The notes: generated from the sequence alone by a model not told the origin. A DNA stretch of 64,000 nucleotides from Strigamia acuminata (GCA_949358305.1 OX442317.1:10544186-10608185), one strand, 5' to 3'. Numbered from the stretch's first letter, positions 21,237-34,212 are shown. Made by a program: numbers and translations.

Positions 21237-24200
21237 ATGCCTGGTTTTCAAAGTAGCGCGGCGGCGCAGTGCTGGCCTCAAGACGTGGGCATTATCGCGT
21301 TGGAGGTGTACTTTCCGAAGCAATACGTCGACCAGAGTGAATTGGAAAAGTTCGATCAAGTATCGGAAGGAAAATACACGATCGGATTGGGACAATCGAA
21401 AATGTCTTTTTGTACAGATCGCGAAAATATCCATTCCATTTGCCTCACTGTAGTGCAGACGCTTTTAGAACGGACTGCGACCGATCCGTCCGAGATCGGT
21501 CGTTTGGAAGTGGGAACCGAAACTATTTTGGACAAATCAAAGTCGGTCAAATCTGTATTGATGCAGTTGTTCGAGCTGAGCGGAAATACCGAGATTGAAG
21601 GTATCGATACGGTGAATGCTTGTTACGGAGGAACTTCGGCACTCTTCAATGCTGCGCAATGGATCGAATCCAGTGCCTGGGATGGTATGAAATGATTTCT
21701 TAATATCCATTTCAAATGTTATGACATCTCATCGGAATAAATGCGCATCAGCTTTGGAATTTTGAATTGGGATTTAAATTTAAATTTAAGTTAATTTTAC
21801 TTTGTTAAATGACAAAAGTTGCGCTGTTTAAAGTTTTTCAATTGATTGCACAAAATGGTTATCAAGTAATGCAGTTTCAACACTCTTAATGCTTGTTTGA
21901 AGATACAGACTCGCCCCGAAATTGATACGCGTAACTTGATATTAAATTTCGACTGCACATCTCGTTCTGCACCAAAACACAGTTGACTCGCTTCAAATTT
22001 GGTTTAAATTGCCAATTTATATTTTTTCATTGGCTTTTATTAATTTTATTGGTAATAAATAATAGGAATTCTCTTTTTTCTTTTTAGTGATTTTAAGTTC
22101 AGTTGGCTTAATATGACTATAACTAAATACAACAAGGTGTCTGTGGGAATGATGCGCGCAGTCTGAGTTTATCATCAATTTATCATCGCGGGCGCAAACT
22201 GTAATTTGTCGAAATGCAGTAACTGCAATACGATTAAATTAAATGTTGCAGTCAGGCACAGAAATGGTAGAACTGCTATCGGAAAAAGCGCTAGCGGAAG
22301 AAGCGCAAAGGCAATACAGCAATAAAAAAGAAATAAACTAAAATTTCTGATCAGCGTTTCGTGCTTTTCTTGCTGTTTATGCTTTTTTAAAATTGTTCTT
22401 AGTTAAAGCTGAAGTTTATTAAATTAGACCTTACACGCATTGTAGTTGACGTACAATATACAGAGTGGGCGTTGGACTGTTTTGGGCCAACCAACAAGCA
22501 CCTCCCCTAAATTGAACGTATTCGCGTGCCAACGTGCCAAAACTCTGCCTGCACATGTTGGGTGCAGTCGTGAAACACATTTTCACTCATCAAATACCTA
22601 CGATGCCATTTTAGTTAGTTTTTAGTTAGGTTTATGTGAAGGAAATGCAATGTTCCGTTAGCGGTACAATTCTTAATAGAAATATTGGAAATAATTCTCA
22701 AAGTGCTCATTTGTTTTTTCTCTCTCCTAACAAAAGCATTTGTAAAAATTGTTTAATTGTTTAATTGATCTAATTTTGAATACAGGTCGATATGCATTGG
22801 TCGTGGCAGGTGATGTAGCTGTGTATGCTAAAGGAAATGCAAGAAGTACAGGTGGAGCAGGTGCAGTTGCAATGTTAATAGGACCAAGTGCACCACTTGT
22901 TTTAGAAAGAGGTAATAAATTGATATGATTGATATTAAAATTAATAGAATGTGAGATGATATAATGTAGCTAGAATTGGTTAAATATTAGTTGCGACACT
23001 AGAGCGCAGTGTCGGTTGTTAGACGTTACTTGGTGACAATAAGTTCTATCGTCTGCTCTGATGTATTTGTGTTCGCACTGATTAAAACGCGTTGTTTTTT
23101 CACAAATGCAAGATCCAATAATTATTCACAAGTGGTAGCAGAGTACGGTTGATTTGTGGCGTTTGTGGACGGGTGTTTGAGTGGAAATTGGTCGATGACA
23201 AGCGCAAAAGGAGAAGTGTAACGCGCGTGACCGTGAGTACGATCATTTCTCGTTTTTTGAGTTTGATAAGCGACTCAAACCTGTTTTATCCTTGCCGAAC
23301 GTGCCAACTGGACGTTGAAAGTCGATAAAACGACAAGATGGCAGAGGAACCGAAAGGGGCGAATGCGAATCGAGTACCACCACTGGACGAGACAAATTAC
23401 ATCATATGGAGCACATTGATGGAGGCGGTGCTGGACTCCAAAGGTCTGTGGGAGCCGGTCATCAGGAAGGACGAACCGAATCCACAACCTGCAGCAGCGT
23501 GGCTGAAATGGAAGAGGCTAAATGCCACTGCATTGAGTTTAATTATGACGACGCTTTCACCTGATCAAGTGGGGCTACACGTGGGCACGAAGAAGGCGAA
23601 AGTATTATGGAACGACTTGGCCGTGCACCATGGAGGAAACGTGCAGCATAGACAGGTGGACATTGGCCACGAGCTAACCAGCGCCAAGATGGGCCGGAAT
23701 GAGCTGGTGGGAGAGTATATCAACAGAATCGTCGCCATAAGTAAGAGGTCGGCGGCGGCAGGGCGACCGATAGCCGAGAGTGAGGTGATGTATTATTTGG
23801 TGCATGGATTGACCAATAAATACGCGAGCATCGCCGAGACTTTCCAAGCGCAGAGGGACATGCGACTAATCGACTTGAGACGCACTTTGGAAGTGCGAGA
23901 GAGATGGGCGACGGATAAGGCGAAAGACGGACCCGTTTTCAATGAAGAAGGAGCGTACAAAGCGCGTGCGCGCGGTGGCAAACGGGACAAAAACGTCAAA
24001 TGCTACGAGTGTGGTAAGATGGGCCACTTTGCCAAGGATTGCAGAAGCAAACGTCCTGGGGAAGCTGTCGCAAGAAGCACTAAGGGAAACGATGGGTGTT
24101 TTAATTGCGGAAAGCCGGGGCACTTCGCACGTGATTGCAGGAGCAAGACAGCAAGTGGACACGACACTCAGCGGGGGCGCAACACGGCGAATTACGCCAA

Positions 24201-27200
24201 ACAAGAGGAACAAGGAAAAGAACATGGGCAATATTTTTACGCACGAACAGATAGAACGTACGCATTTCACACGAAACATTCAACCAGTTCGTTGGGACCA
24301 CTGGAATGGCTATTGGATTCCGGTGCAACTGTACACATGACTTCACATCGGGAGTTTTTGACCAATTTCAAACCTGAAGAAGGAGTAGTGCACCTTGCCG
24401 AGGACCAAGTGTCGAGCAAGTCGACAGGAAAGGGCATGGTCACACTTTGGAGTAAATTGCCAACTGGGAATGTGAAATTGGAAATGGGAAATGTCGTGCA
24501 TGTGCCAAAATTGCGGGAGAATTTGATTTCTGTTTACGAATTGGCACAGCGAGGATTTAGAGTGATTTTCGACGATTCACGGGCAATTGTGACGAACAAG
24601 CAAAACATGATTCTGGCCACGGCACAGAAAAGAGACAGGATGTACGTTTTAGATGCGACAACGTGTGTGCACAACGAGGAAATCGACGCATATGTTGTCA
24701 AAAAAGCGCCGACGTCTCACAATCAAACCGATGGCGAGCCGAAGAGATTAGAAAGAGTCTTATGGCACAGACGTTTGGGACACGCAAGCAACCAAAAGCT
24801 TGAGCAGGTACGAGACGGAAAACTCGTTTTAGGGGTGAATTTTGGGCCAGAAAAATTACCGCCATGCAGGGCATGCGTTGAGGGGCGGCAACCCAGAAAG
24901 GCGTTTAAGCGCATAACGGGACTGTCAACAAAACGCCCTTTGGAATTATGGCATGCAGATTTGAGTGGGCCACTTGCATGGGGGTATGATGGTAGTTATT
25001 ACGCGTTGGTGATTGTTGATGATTTCACCAAATATGTATACTTCTCTGCAATTCGAGAGAAAAGCGATGCTTTTGAAGAAATTGAAAAGCACAGAGCTAG
25101 AGAAGAAAGATCAACTGGATTAAAATTGGAAAAAATAAGAACGGATAATGGCGGGGAATTCTTCAATGAGCGGTCGAAGGAAACATGGCTCAAATGTGGA
25201 ATCAAGCACGAAAGGACAGTGCCATTCTCACCACAAAGCAACGGAGTCGTTGAAAGATACAACAGGACCATTGTTGAAAAGACGAGAACAATGCTAAAGT
25301 GGTCACTTTTACCAGATGGTTTTTGGCCGGAAGCGATGGCGACAGCCGTGTATCTTATCAACCGAACTCCGACTTCTGCCAATCCCAAAACGACGCCGTA
25401 TGAAGCCAGATTTAACAGGAAGCCATCCGGAGTACATCTACGTGTTTTTGGATGCGCAGCGTACAGACACGTACCTAAACACACGCGGAAGAAATTAGAC
25501 CCAGTATCCAAACCAGGCATCATGGTTGGCTATTCCATGTGTCGACGAGCTTACCGGATTTTTGATGAAAACGAAAATCGAATAGTTGAAGCGCGGGACG
25601 TTTATTTCATTGAAGACGCGAGAACCGCGAAAATACAGAAAGAATCGAAAAAACTGACAACTGAAGATTGTACGGATAAGCAAGCCGTTTTTCCGACTCT
25701 AAGTGGGGGGGAGAGTGACCAGAGTGATCATGAGGATCGTGGACAACCAGATGAAGCTGATGACAATGACGAAGCTGAAGTATGGGAAACCGCCGATGAG
25801 GACGAAGATTCAACTGTTGGCGACGACGAAATTGAGGACGCGCACATTAACACGCATGACGAAACTGACGACGAAACTGAAAATGATGGCGATGAAACTG
25901 AAAATGATGGCGAAAATGAAAATGAACTCGAATCTGAACCCGAACCGGAAGTTGAAGAAGCTGCGAGGCAACCAGTTGTGATCCCACCCGCACCGCCGAT
26001 CGGTCTACGCGAGCGTGGACCGGGCAGGCCTACCAGACAGGAAGCGGCCATGAAGGAACAGCGACGCATCGAACAGAACGAGCGACGCGAGCAGGAATTA
26101 CGACATCGAGGTGTCAGGAGATCGGAAAGACTAAGACGGCGAGACGCAGCGTGCGTGGCGCATAAGAAGCGAAGACGGTGGGATGCAGTATGTTTGGCGC
26201 GCATGAAGCGGAAGGCGCGACTAATCACTCCAACTTCCTACCAAGAGGCAATCTCATGTCCAGATGCCAAGATGTGGCGAGCAGCGATGGATAAGGAAAT
26301 GCAGTCCATGCGCATGCATCGAGTATGGCATTTAGAGAAACCGACTGAAGACAAGAAGCCAATTAAATGCAAGTGGATTTACAAAATCAAGCTGAATTTA
26401 GATGGGAGTGTGAGCAAATACAAGGCTCGTTTGGTCGCTGTGGGTTATTCGCAGAAACCGGGCGAAGATTACGATCGGACATTTGCTCCAGTCATGAAAC
26501 TAGAGTCTCTACGCCTGTTATTGGCAATAGCAGCCAAAAAACGACTACGGCTCAGACAGTACGACGTTGAAACCGCCTATTTATATGGACTCCTGGATAA
26601 AGTAATCCATATGACTCAACCTGAGGGATATGAAGAAGAGGGAGCCGAGGATTATGTATGCGTGCTGGATAAGAGTCTCTACGGACTTAAGCAATCCGGA
26701 CGATGTTGGAATAAGGAACTGGACGAGAAACTAAAGAAGATGGGTCTAACACAGCTCAAGGGGGATCCATGTATATACATATGGATCAAGGACAAACAAT
26801 ATTTTGCATTGGGCGTCTTCGTGGATGACATTATCGCAATTGGATCGACGGATCAATTGATAGAAGCTAAAATGGCACAGCTCAGCAAATATTTCAAACT
26901 AGACGACATGGGTGAGCCAAATCACATCCTAGGCATGCGGATAACGGTTGGGAAACATGGCATTAGACTCACACAAGAGGAGTATGCCAACAAGATACTT
27001 AAGCGGCATGAGATGACTGGCTGCAAAGGGAAGAAGTCTCCCATGGCAACTGATCAAGATTTGGACAACCATAGCAAATCACCACCGGTTGACCAGAAGC
27101 AGTACCAAGAAATGCTCGGGAGTGTAATGTACCTGATGTTAGGCACTAGGCCAGACCTGGCCTACGCCGTCAGCAAGCTGGGCACTTACAGCAGCAATCC

Positions 27201-30200
27201 CAAAGAGATGCACCTGACGGCATTGAGAAGAGTACTAAAGTACATCAGTGGAACCACCCATTACGGATTATTCTACGACAGAGTCAGGAAGCCCTTGGAA
27301 CTATTCACCGACGCTAGCTGGAGCGTGGGAAAAGATGCTAAGTCACACAGCGGGTACTTGACCCTGTATGGGGGATCAATCATCAGCTGGAAAGCGAAAA
27401 AACAAAGACTGGTGACGATGTCGAGTTGCGAAGCCGAGGTGGTAGCACTTAGCGAGGGCGTACGGGAATTGAAGTGGCTACGGGGTCTGATAGCCGAATT
27501 ACAGATGGAGACAACTCAGTACGGTCTCGACGTGTTCTGTGATAACAGATCGACCATTCTCATTTCCGAGGAGACCGGACAGCATGATCGGACCAAGCAT
27601 ATATTGAGGAAATATATGTTCGCGAGGGACGAAGTGGAGCTGAACAACATAAAGTTGAACTTCGTGCCAAGTGAGCAAATGCTCGCAGACCCGCTTACCA
27701 AGCCTCTCTCGGGAAACAAGATCGATGATTTTGTCAACTTACTGACGATGAGAAAGAAGGCTTGAAAGAAGAGGAGAATTTTACAATTTTGTGACACGAT
27801 GATATTTATTATTGATTGTAAAACTAATTCTAGCGAATTATAAGGGGGGATTTGTGAGATGATATAATGTAGCTAGAATTGGTTAAATATTAGTTGCGAC
27901 ACTAGAGCGCAGTGTCGGTTGTTAGACGTTACTTGGTGACAATAAGTTCTATCGTCTGCTCTGATGTATTTGTGTTCGCACTGATTAAAACGCGTTGTTT
28001 TTTCACAAATGCAAGATCCAATAATTATTCACATAGAAAGGTTTTAGAAAAGCAGATTATAAGGATAACTTCTCAGTTTTGTCTACTGTCATAATCTATT
28101 ATTGCAATTCCAATGTTGAGTTGCACAAAACACTTGAACATTTGAAGATTTTTCGAGCTTACGCATTCCATTCATTCATCCATTCATTCATCCACTCAAT
28201 CAATTCCATTTCATCTGTCCAATAGAGCAGAAGTTTCTTTTTAGAAGCTCAAGGGCGCACTGGCTCAAAATCATTACCCAGATCTCTATTAATGTGCACA
28301 AACAATATTTCATAGTGTTTTTGCATTTCTATTATGCAAGCATGTAACGAATTGGAAAGAAAAGAAAAGAATACTAAAAAACAAAAATACAATTTAGGTC
28401 AATTTAGCCATTTTTAACTATGATATTAACAGGCAGAACCTTACAAGTATAAGTAGTATATCATAGTAGTTGATTTTCACAAGTGTGAAAGTTTTCTAGT
28501 AACCAGAAGATTCGTATTTTTTTGGAAGGGAAACCCCCCAATAAACACCCCTTTTTAGTAACTACCGGTAGTTTTATTGAGGAGAAAATAACTAAATGAA
28601 TGTGTTTATTGTTGCAGGCTTTCGCGGTACTCACATGCAACACGTTTACGATTTCTACAAACCGAATTTAGATTCTGACTATCCAATCGTTGATGGGAAA
28701 TTATCGATTACTTGTTATTTGTCTACATTAGATAAATGTTACGAACGATTTAAGCGGAAAGTGGAATCGGCCAAAGTTTTCGGAGATGCTGCAACGTTTA
28801 CGTTAGAAAATGCGGATGCAGTGTTATTTCATTCGCCGTATTGTAAACTCGTTCAGAAATCATTTGCTAGGTTGGCATTTAACGATTTCTTATCAACTGG
28901 CAAATGTGATGGAGATTCAAATGATTCCAAGTTAGGCGAATTTAGGTAGTAACTCTTACGGCTGTTAAGTGATGGATGGGGAAAACAATCGTAATTCGTA
29001 ACAATTATTTAATTTCAGAAATTTAAAATTGCAAGATACGTACGATAATCGTGATGTGGAGAAAGCATTTTGTGAATATAGTGCGAAAGGCTTCCAAGAA
29101 AAAACTTTGCCGTCTTTATCACTTGCCAAGCAAGTTGGAAACATGTACACCCCTTCGTTGTACGGTTGTCTCGCATCTTTACTTTGTAGGTAAGTTATCG
29201 GTTTTGTTATGTTTTATTCAACGTACATTGAAGCTCTATACATCGATTAAATTCGATGAAATAATTAATGAACGCTATGTTTTTTTTATTGATAACATGA
29301 TTCTAATAGCTGTTTAATGGGTGCCGCAAGATTGAACATTAAAATTAAATTTTTAGCGGGTAATTTTGAGAGGATTGGAAATACAATTCAATCTTTAGGA
29401 TAAATACAAATTGTAAATTCATTCTGTTTGATTATTTTGGCGCTTTTGAATTTGTAAACAGTATGAAAAATATAATGCCGTATTTCTTCCATTTTAAGAC
29501 GGACTTTAAAATCGATGTTGTCTTAGAATCGAAGAAATATGATGAGTAGAATGAATGGTGAATGCAAGAAATAATTGAAAACAACTTGCTTAATACTTCA
29601 CTACGGCAAACGAATGGAGTTGTTTTTAATTTGAAAACAGTAGAGTCGAAAGAGGGGGGGGGGGGAGCAGGTCACACTACTTGTAAATAGTCGTGGGTGC
29701 ACACTGGGGTTGTTGCGAAACACACACGAGAAATGCTATTTTTTGATTAAAAATTTTTCAATTCTTGCAGTAAATCGCCTTCAGAGTTAGCCGGAAAACG
29801 AATTCTCTTATTTTCGTACGGATCAGGCTTAGCAGCCTCGATGTTTTCCTTAGCTGTTTCAAACGACTGCTCATTAGACTCGGCATTGCAAAAGTTGTGT
29901 AGTTCGTTGGAAAGTGTCACATATCGGTTGGAGTCTCGAGTTAAAGTAACTCCCGAGCAATTTACCTCGGCCTTAGCAGCGCAAGAAGAAAATCATAACA
30001 AAGGTACATAAAAGTAATAAGATTTAAAACCAGAAATCAAAACAATACAGAGTATTTTCCATCTACGGAGTATATTTTATTTAACGAATAAATTTGTTTC
30101 AGCTCCCTTTCTGCCAACTGCGAATGCCGATTTATTATTTCCCGGTACTTGGTATCTGACATCGATCGATGAAAAGTACCGGAGGGCGTACGAACGAAAG

Positions 30201-30334
30201 CCTTTGAACACCGAGGATGTATTGATCAGTTCAAAGGTAAAATATTAAGTTTGTGATTAATATTTGAAAAGCAATTTTTGTTGCAATTCTAGGTTAAGTC
30301 TTCACATAATGATGAAATTATCGTGAAGGTTTGA
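21237..30334 (+). CDS. HMGCS1: Hydroxymethylglutaryl-CoA synthase
   Basis: Condenses acetyl-CoA with acetoacetyl-CoA at the entry to the mevalonate pathway. Seven coding exons: 21237-21684, 22786-22911, 28618-28945, 29019-29189, 29771-30003, 30103-30236 and 30293-30334, giving 493 aa. Catalytic residues are in place: E95 ([12 protein letters not shown]), C129 ([12 protein letters not shown]) and H263 ([13 protein letters not shown]); the first two match vertebrate numbering exactly. Other blocks seen are [48 protein letters not shown] and [16 protein letters not shown]. No mitochondrial leader is apparent, so it is probably the cytosolic form. The ATG immediately follows a splice acceptor. 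Intron 2 is 5.7 kb because it holds a complete copia element on the same strand, which could add a competing polyadenylation site. The short last exon ends IIVKV. Confidence 0.96.
22950..23130 (+). repeat. 5' LTR of copia element
   Basis: Begins TGTGAGATGATA and ends ATTATTCACA; identical to the copy at 27853-28033. Short (181 bp), TG...CA ends. Confidence 0.96.
23133..23143 (+). other. Primer-binding site (initiator tRNA-Met)
   Basis: TGGTAGCAGAG, two bases after the LTR, complementary to the 3' end of animal initiator tRNA-Met over 11 nt. Confidence 0.8.
23338..27765 (+). CDS. Copia gag-pol polyprotein (1,475 aa)
   Basis: One uninterrupted frame in Ty1/copia order. The gag-like N-terminus spans about residues 1-215. 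Two CCHC zinc knuckles follow at 222-235 ([14 protein letters not shown]) and 254-267 ([14 protein letters not shown]). The aspartic protease motif [10 protein letters not shown] is near 325. The integrase zinc finger ([10 protein letters not shown] ... CRACVEGRQ) is near 475-520, and the DDE core ([24 protein letters not shown]) at about 540-640. An acidic then Arg-rich linker covers about 790-960. Reverse transcriptase shows [18 protein letters not shown] and FVDDIIA (near 1,160). RNase H shows LFTDASWS and [10 protein letters not shown]. All catalytic motifs look intact, so the element may be active. Integrase lies before RT, which separates copia from gypsy elements. Confidence 0.97.
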   Translation: MAEEPKGANANRVPPLDETNYIIWSTLMEAVLDSKGLWEPVIRKDEPNPQPAAAWLKWKRLNATALSLIMTTLSPDQVGLHVGTKKAKVLWNDLAVHHGGNVQHRQVDIGHELTSAKMGRNELVGEYINRIVAISKRSAAAGRPIAESEVMYYLVHGLTNKYASIAETFQAQRDMRLIDLRRTLEVRERWATDKAKDGPVFNEEGAYKARARGGKRDKNVKCYECGKMGHFAKDCRSKRPGEAVARSTKGNDGCFNCGKPGHFARDCRSKTASGHDTQRGRNTANYAKQEEQGKEHGQYFYARTDRTYAFHTKHSTSSLGPLEWLLDSGATVHMTSHREFLTNFKPEEGVVHLAEDQVSSKSTGKGMVTLWSKLPTGNVKLEMGNVVHVPKLRENLISVYELAQRGFRVIFDDSRAIVTNKQNMILATAQKRDRMYVLDATTCVHNEEIDAYVVKKAPTSHNQTDGEPKRLERVLWHRRLGHASNQKLEQVRDGKLVLGVNFGPEKLPPCRACVEGRQPRKAFKRITGLSTKRPLELWHADLSGPLAWGYDGSYYALVIVDDFTKYVYFSAIREKSDAFEEIEKHRAREERSTGLKLEKIRTDNGGEFFNERSKETWLKCGIKHERTVPFSPQSNGVVERYNRTIVEKTRTMLKWSLLPDGFWPEAMATAVYLINRTPTSANPKTTPYEARFNRKPSGVHLRVFGCAAYRHVPKHTRKKLDPVSKPGIMVGYSMCRRAYRIFDENENRIVEARDVYFIEDARTAKIQKESKKLTTEDCTDKQAVFPTLSGGESDQSDHEDRGQPDEADDNDEAEVWETADEDEDSTVGDDEIEDAHINTHDETDDETENDGDETENDGENENELESEPEPEVEEAARQPVVIPPAPPIGLRERGPGRPTRQEAAMKEQRRIEQNERREQELRHRGVRRSERLRRRDAACVAHKKRRRWDAVCLARMKRKARLITPTSYQEAISCPDAKMWRAAMDKEMQSMRMHRVWHLEKPTEDKKPIKCKWIYKIKLNLDGSVSKYKARLVAVGYSQKPGEDYDRTFAPVMKLESLRLLLAIAAKKRLRLRQYDVETAYLYGLLDKVIHMTQPEGYEEEGAEDYVCVLDKSLYGLKQSGRCWNKELDEKLKKMGLTQLKGDPCIYIWIKDKQYFALGVFVDDIIAIGSTDQLIEAKMAQLSKYFKLDDMGEPNHILGMRITVGKHGIRLTQEEYANKILKRHEMTGCKGKKSPMATDQDLDNHSKSPPVDQKQYQEMLGSVMYLMLGTRPDLAYAVSKLGTYSSNPKEMHLTALRRVLKYISGTTHYGLFYDRVRKPLELFTDASWSVGKDAKSHSGYLTLYGGSIISWKAKKQRLVTMSSCEAEVVALSEGVRELKWLRGLIAELQMETTQYGLDVFCDNRSTILISEETGQHDRTKHILRKYMFARDEVELNNIKLNFVPSEQMLADPLTKPLSGNKIDDFVNLLTMRKKA
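27842..27850 (+). other. Polypurine tract
   Basis: AAGGGGGGA two bases before the 3' LTR, the expected plus-strand primer. Confidence 0.85.
27853..28033 (+). repeat. 3' LTR of copia element
   Basis: Identical to the 5' LTR; followed by the TAGAA target duplication. Confidence 0.96.
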
Positions 30335-31322
30335 TAAGAGGAGTCCTTGCACTCACATTTGGATTTGTTTTCTTATTTGAACACGCCATCATTGTATTCT
30401 ATTTAAAAATAACTGAATTAGTTTGACAGTTTGAACATTTTAATCCGTTTAAATAGTTTATTTACACAACATTAAACGATTTTGGGAGCAAACTTTATCA
30501 ATTTTTAAAGCTCTGTCTTCAATTACTTAGTCGCGGGGTTCATTCAGCGGTGAATGAATGTATAGGCATAGGCGCACTAGGTACGCGCCTAGGGCCACCG
30601 ATTGTTATCAAAATACGTACGAATCTTGTTTCTACCTTATAAAAATACAAAATTCACCCTCCTCTTTATGAATATTGCGTCACCAATAAATTTAAAAAAA
30701 AAAACGTTACACAGGTATTAAGTTTTTGTCCAATTTTAGAATTCTAGAATTCAAGTGGTGTAACCGCCACTCATTGCTGTATCGTGTGGTGTCCTCTGTG
30801 GATCACTTTATTTGTCATCCGCAACTTTTTACTTACTCACCCTATTACTCACCCGTGTTCTCTTATTATTAATTTATCTCTTTTCAACACTAATGCACCT
30901 CTTGAAAGGTGGTCTCTCATGCTTTCTTCTGAACTCACCTCAATTCAGAGACTTCGAGCTCCACACAACTTCTAAAAGTGTCAATCTGTTTATAAAGAAC
31001 GCACAGACTTAGTAATGAATGCTGTGATGTCGACCCACCTTAACTACCGTAGCTAGTTATTGGATGCTAGCCATGTCTGTGCAAAATTTCGCACTTGGAC
31101 TAAGAAAAGAGTGCGAGTGAAGAAAAAAAGGAAAAGAAATCAATCAAACAAGTGAAATTAAATAGAAAAATCCAAAATAAAGCAAATATTTACAAACGTA
31201 CAAATCTTTTAGAATACAAGCTTGTGATTTTAAAAGCTAACGGAATACATTAAGAAATGAGTGGAGACTGTGGCATCATGAGAGACGGTACTGCAAACTC
31301 AGAAATTAGGTCTTTATGCTTA
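30335..31322. other. HMG-CoA synthase 3' flank, no further gene seen
   Basis: Probably contains the 3' UTR; an AATAAA word occurs near 30684. Short frames at 30784-31012 have no recognisable content. Confidence 0.5.
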
Positions 31323-31751
31323 GGGGCCGTCCATAAATTACGTAACGCCTTGAGGGGGGGAGGGGGTTTCAAATTTTGTTACGGGTTGTTACGACGGGGA
31401 GGGGGGGGGGTTTCTTAATAATGTTACGTAACAAAAATTGAAAATTTTACTTTTATTGTTTCAATTTATTATTATTGTGAATTTTAACCTTTTGTAAAAA
31501 AAATTTAAATTTTTGTAAAAAAAATTAAATTTTAAATTTTTATAAAAAAATTTAAATTTTTGTAAAAAAAATTAAATTTTTTTAATTTTGTATTATAAGC
31601 TTGTATCAAAATTTTTTTTGGGGGGGGGGTGGTGGTCAGTTTTGTTACGTAATATTCTGGGGGGGTTTGTGGATTTGTTACGACCTTGTTACAGGGGGGG
31701 AGGGGGTCTAAAAATCGAAAAATCAGCGTTACGTAATTTATGGACGGACCC
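31323..31751. mobile_element. Harbinger-like MITE
   Basis: Inverted ends GGGGCCGTCCATAAATTACG (left) and CGTAATTTATGGACGGACCC (right), flanked by TTA on both sides (31320-31322 and 31752-31754). A 3-bp TWA duplication fits PIF/Harbinger. The interior has several G-rich runs with GTTACG words and a palindromic AT-rich centre. Ends of this kind (CCGTCCATAAATTACGT) recur in many animal genomes. Confidence 0.85.
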
Positions 31752-31917
31752 TTACTTACAGAGTGAAAGTAAAAGAAGTAATAATAATTGCCCACCTACC
31801 GGTATCACTATTCTTTGTTTTTGAGTCGTCGTCAATACTTTTACACAGCTGGGAACCAAAGTCTCTACTAAGTAAGAGGTTCTAGTGTTGAGTTTAGGGG
31901 AGCCATCATTAAAAATT

Positions 31918-31942
31918 GTATTGTATTGTATTGTATTGTATA
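31918..31942. repeat. (TTGTA)n microsatellite
   Basis: About five pentanucleotide units. Confidence 0.85.
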
Positions 31943-31984
31943 AAAATACATACATTATAATGATCTTGTCTTTTGTATTTCCGC

Positions 31985-32345
31985 AAATAATTGCGTTGGC
32001 TCTTATTTCAAATTGCCGGTCTTCACCATGGCTACAATTCAAGGGCGGCTCTTATTTGAACTTGTGCCTGTTTTCGTTTGTTTTCCGTTTATTTTGCATT
32101 TTGAACAAAAGCAAACCGACTAAAAACGGAATGCAGAACGACTCAAAACAAATGTAAAACGACTCAAAACGAATGTTAAACGACTCAAAACGAACATAGA
32201 AGAAACGGTCTATGTTTATTTTGTTTCGTTTTCCATTTTAATCGCCCTCGAACAATAGACGCGGCTCCTATTCAAGGGCGGCTCTTATTTCATATTAGCA
32301 CGCTCGGCCACGTCTAGTACCGAGGACGTTACAAATCAAAAGCAG
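31985..32345. repeat. Dispersed repeat with 'AAGAGCCG / CCTCGA' words (copy 2)
   Basis: GGCGGCTCTTATTT and CGCCCTCGAA words in both orientations match the repeat at 7080-7462. Probably the same degraded family. Confidence 0.5.
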
Positions 32346-32685
32346 CTCTTAATTGCAGAAATGCAGTAACAGTACACAGCTAACATTTGATTTCCTTGCA
32401 TGCTAACAAAACTTTGTATGACTAGTACTTTTCCATGTCTGTTCATACAAATGGTGCCAAACTTCTACAGTTGTCATCGTAAGTTTATACCCCCTAATTA
32501 AAAATGGTATCATAATAAGAAAATGTTTACAGCAAAGACATATTCTTTAATAACAGCTTCACTTATTCAAATATAAGCTAACTACAACAATTAAATGTCA
32601 AATTCTTTTAATATACAGTAGCAACAATCTTCAAAAATAACTTCTTTTAAATATTGGTGTAGTTCTCAATTAGGTTATTTCATGA

Positions 32686-33100
32686 TATTTCAGGGATTTT
32701 TGTTCACTATTTCAGGGATTTTTGTTCATTATTTCAAGGATTTTTGTTTACTATTTCCGGGATTTTTGTTCAGTAGTTCAGGGATTTTTTTACTAGTTCA
32801 GGGATTTTTGTTCACTAGTTCAGGGATTTTTGTTCATTATTTCAAGGATTTTTGTTCACTATTTCCGGGATTTTTGTTCAGTAGTTCAGGGATTTTTTCA
32901 CTAGTTCAGGGATTTTTGTTCACTAGTTCAGGGATTTTTGTTCACAATTTCAGGGATTTTTGTTCACTATTTAAGGGATTTTTGTTCACTATTTCAGGGA
33001 TTTTTGTTCACTAGTTCAGGGATTTTTGTTCCCTATTTCAGGGATTTTTGTTCACTAGTTCAGGGATTTTTGTTACTATTTCAGGGATTTTTGTTTCCTA
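32686..33100. repeat. 22-bp minisatellite, about 19 copies
   Basis: Unit TTCAGGGATTTTTGTTCACT plus AG or AT. Variants alternate (CACTATT, CAGTAGT, CATTATT), and pairs of variants recur, suggesting higher-order duplication. It is open in one frame but has no gene context. Confidence 0.93.
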
Positions 33101-33473
33101 TCCTTAATAAAAAAAAAAAATCCATTTTTTTTAGACTTATGAAGTGTAGAGACAGTACTTGGACGTCCAAATTTCTTAATAATTAGATAAATATCTAAAG
33201 TTTGTTTACTTAAACATTTGGATATCTTCCTGTATCCTTCATGTGCTACATGAGAATTAATAGTGTTTTTGTTTGAGATCAACAGATAGCTTTTTACTTT
33301 TTGCCCTCTGCACTTTAGCATTGGTTGATATCACTCGGAAATTGGAAGTGTATACCGGAATGGTATAAATGTATAAATGTATTCTGGTATAAAATATTCA
33401 AATTCCTTGTGAATTTATACTTTTATCATGACCTAATTCAGGGGTATGAATACTTTTGATGTGCATCTTTTAA

Positions 33474-33939
33474 CCTTTGGAGGCGTAAGGGTAAAATGTA
33501 CTCGGTTTGGTATAAGGGCATTACGCGTTTAGGGATAATTTTCAGGTCAGTCTGTCAAAGCGCCGTTTAGTTTTTTTTTAAGTTTGTTACTAATTTTATA
33601 GAGGGTACTAGTTGTGAACAATGATAATAAAGAAATTTTCACCAACTAGTGATGGGTTTAAACACTACTGGTAAAAGCCAAAAGCTGTTAAGAAGTGCTT
33701 TTTACTAAGGCAGCGGAGCCAGCTTAATAGTTTTGCTGGAGTTTTAAAGGGCAGAAAATTTCCATTTAGCAAAATTAATTAAATGAATGGCCAATGACTT
33801 CAAATTTCACCTGTGATAAAGTTCAGTAAAATATAAACAAAATCACAAATTTTCAGAAAAAAAAACTGAATAGAAAAAATGTTTCCTTATTCACGAAAGT
33901 GGTTGTCCCTAAATACACATAGCCTTATGCCTCCGGGGA
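33474..33939. mobile_element. piggyBac-like MITE
   Basis: Bounded by TTAA at 33470-33473 and 33940-33943. Inverted ends CCTTTGGAGGCGTAAGG (left) and CCTTATGCCTCCGGGGA (right). 466 bp, no transposase frame. The TTAA duplication and end layout fit piggyBac; the ends match imperfectly. Confidence 0.75.
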
Positions 33940-33973
33940 TTAAAAACATTTTGGCATTAAAAAATATGATGTA

Positions 33974-34210
33974 CAGTCGTGTTCAAAAAAACTGGACCCT
34001 TACTCTAGGCTGACAATTGAAATTCTGAGTAATAAAAAACACCAGACACAACAGGTGATAATTCTTGTGTACCCTTGTCTGCTATACAAGTATTATACAT
34101 GTATTATCACCTGTTGATGTCTGGTGTTTTACCTAGTGGCAAAATACAAAATTACTCACAATTTCAATTTCCAGCATAGAATATTGGTCCAGTTTTTTTG
34201 AATACGACTG
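33974..34210. mobile_element. Tc1/mariner-type MITE, 237 bp
   Basis: Inverted ends CAGTCGTGTTCAAAAAAACT and AGTTTTTTTGAATACGACTG between TA dinucleotides (33972-33973 and 34211-34212). Inner inverted blocks (CACCAGACA..., TGTCTGGTG) make nearly the whole element a hairpin. Confidence 0.9.
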
Positions 34211-34212
34211 TA

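Larger units (their letters stand above)
22950..28033 (+). mobile_element. Complete Ty1/copia LTR retrotransposon in HMGCS intron 2
   Basis: 5,084 bp with two 181-bp LTRs (22950-23130 and 27853-28033) that I read as identical base for base. A 5-bp target duplication TAGAA lies at 22945-22949 and 28034-28038. It has a primer-binding site complementary to initiator tRNA-Met, a polypurine tract and one intact gag-pol frame. Identical LTRs indicate a very recent insertion. It is in the sense orientation relative to the host gene. Confidence 0.97.

Noticed and set aside
25728-26228. 166-codon Ser-rich minus-strand frame
   Set aside because: Shadow of the acidic and Arg-rich linker of the copia polyprotein.
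32682-33014. 110-codon frame of repeated FSGIFVH-type text
   Set aside because: Produced by the 22-bp minisatellite.
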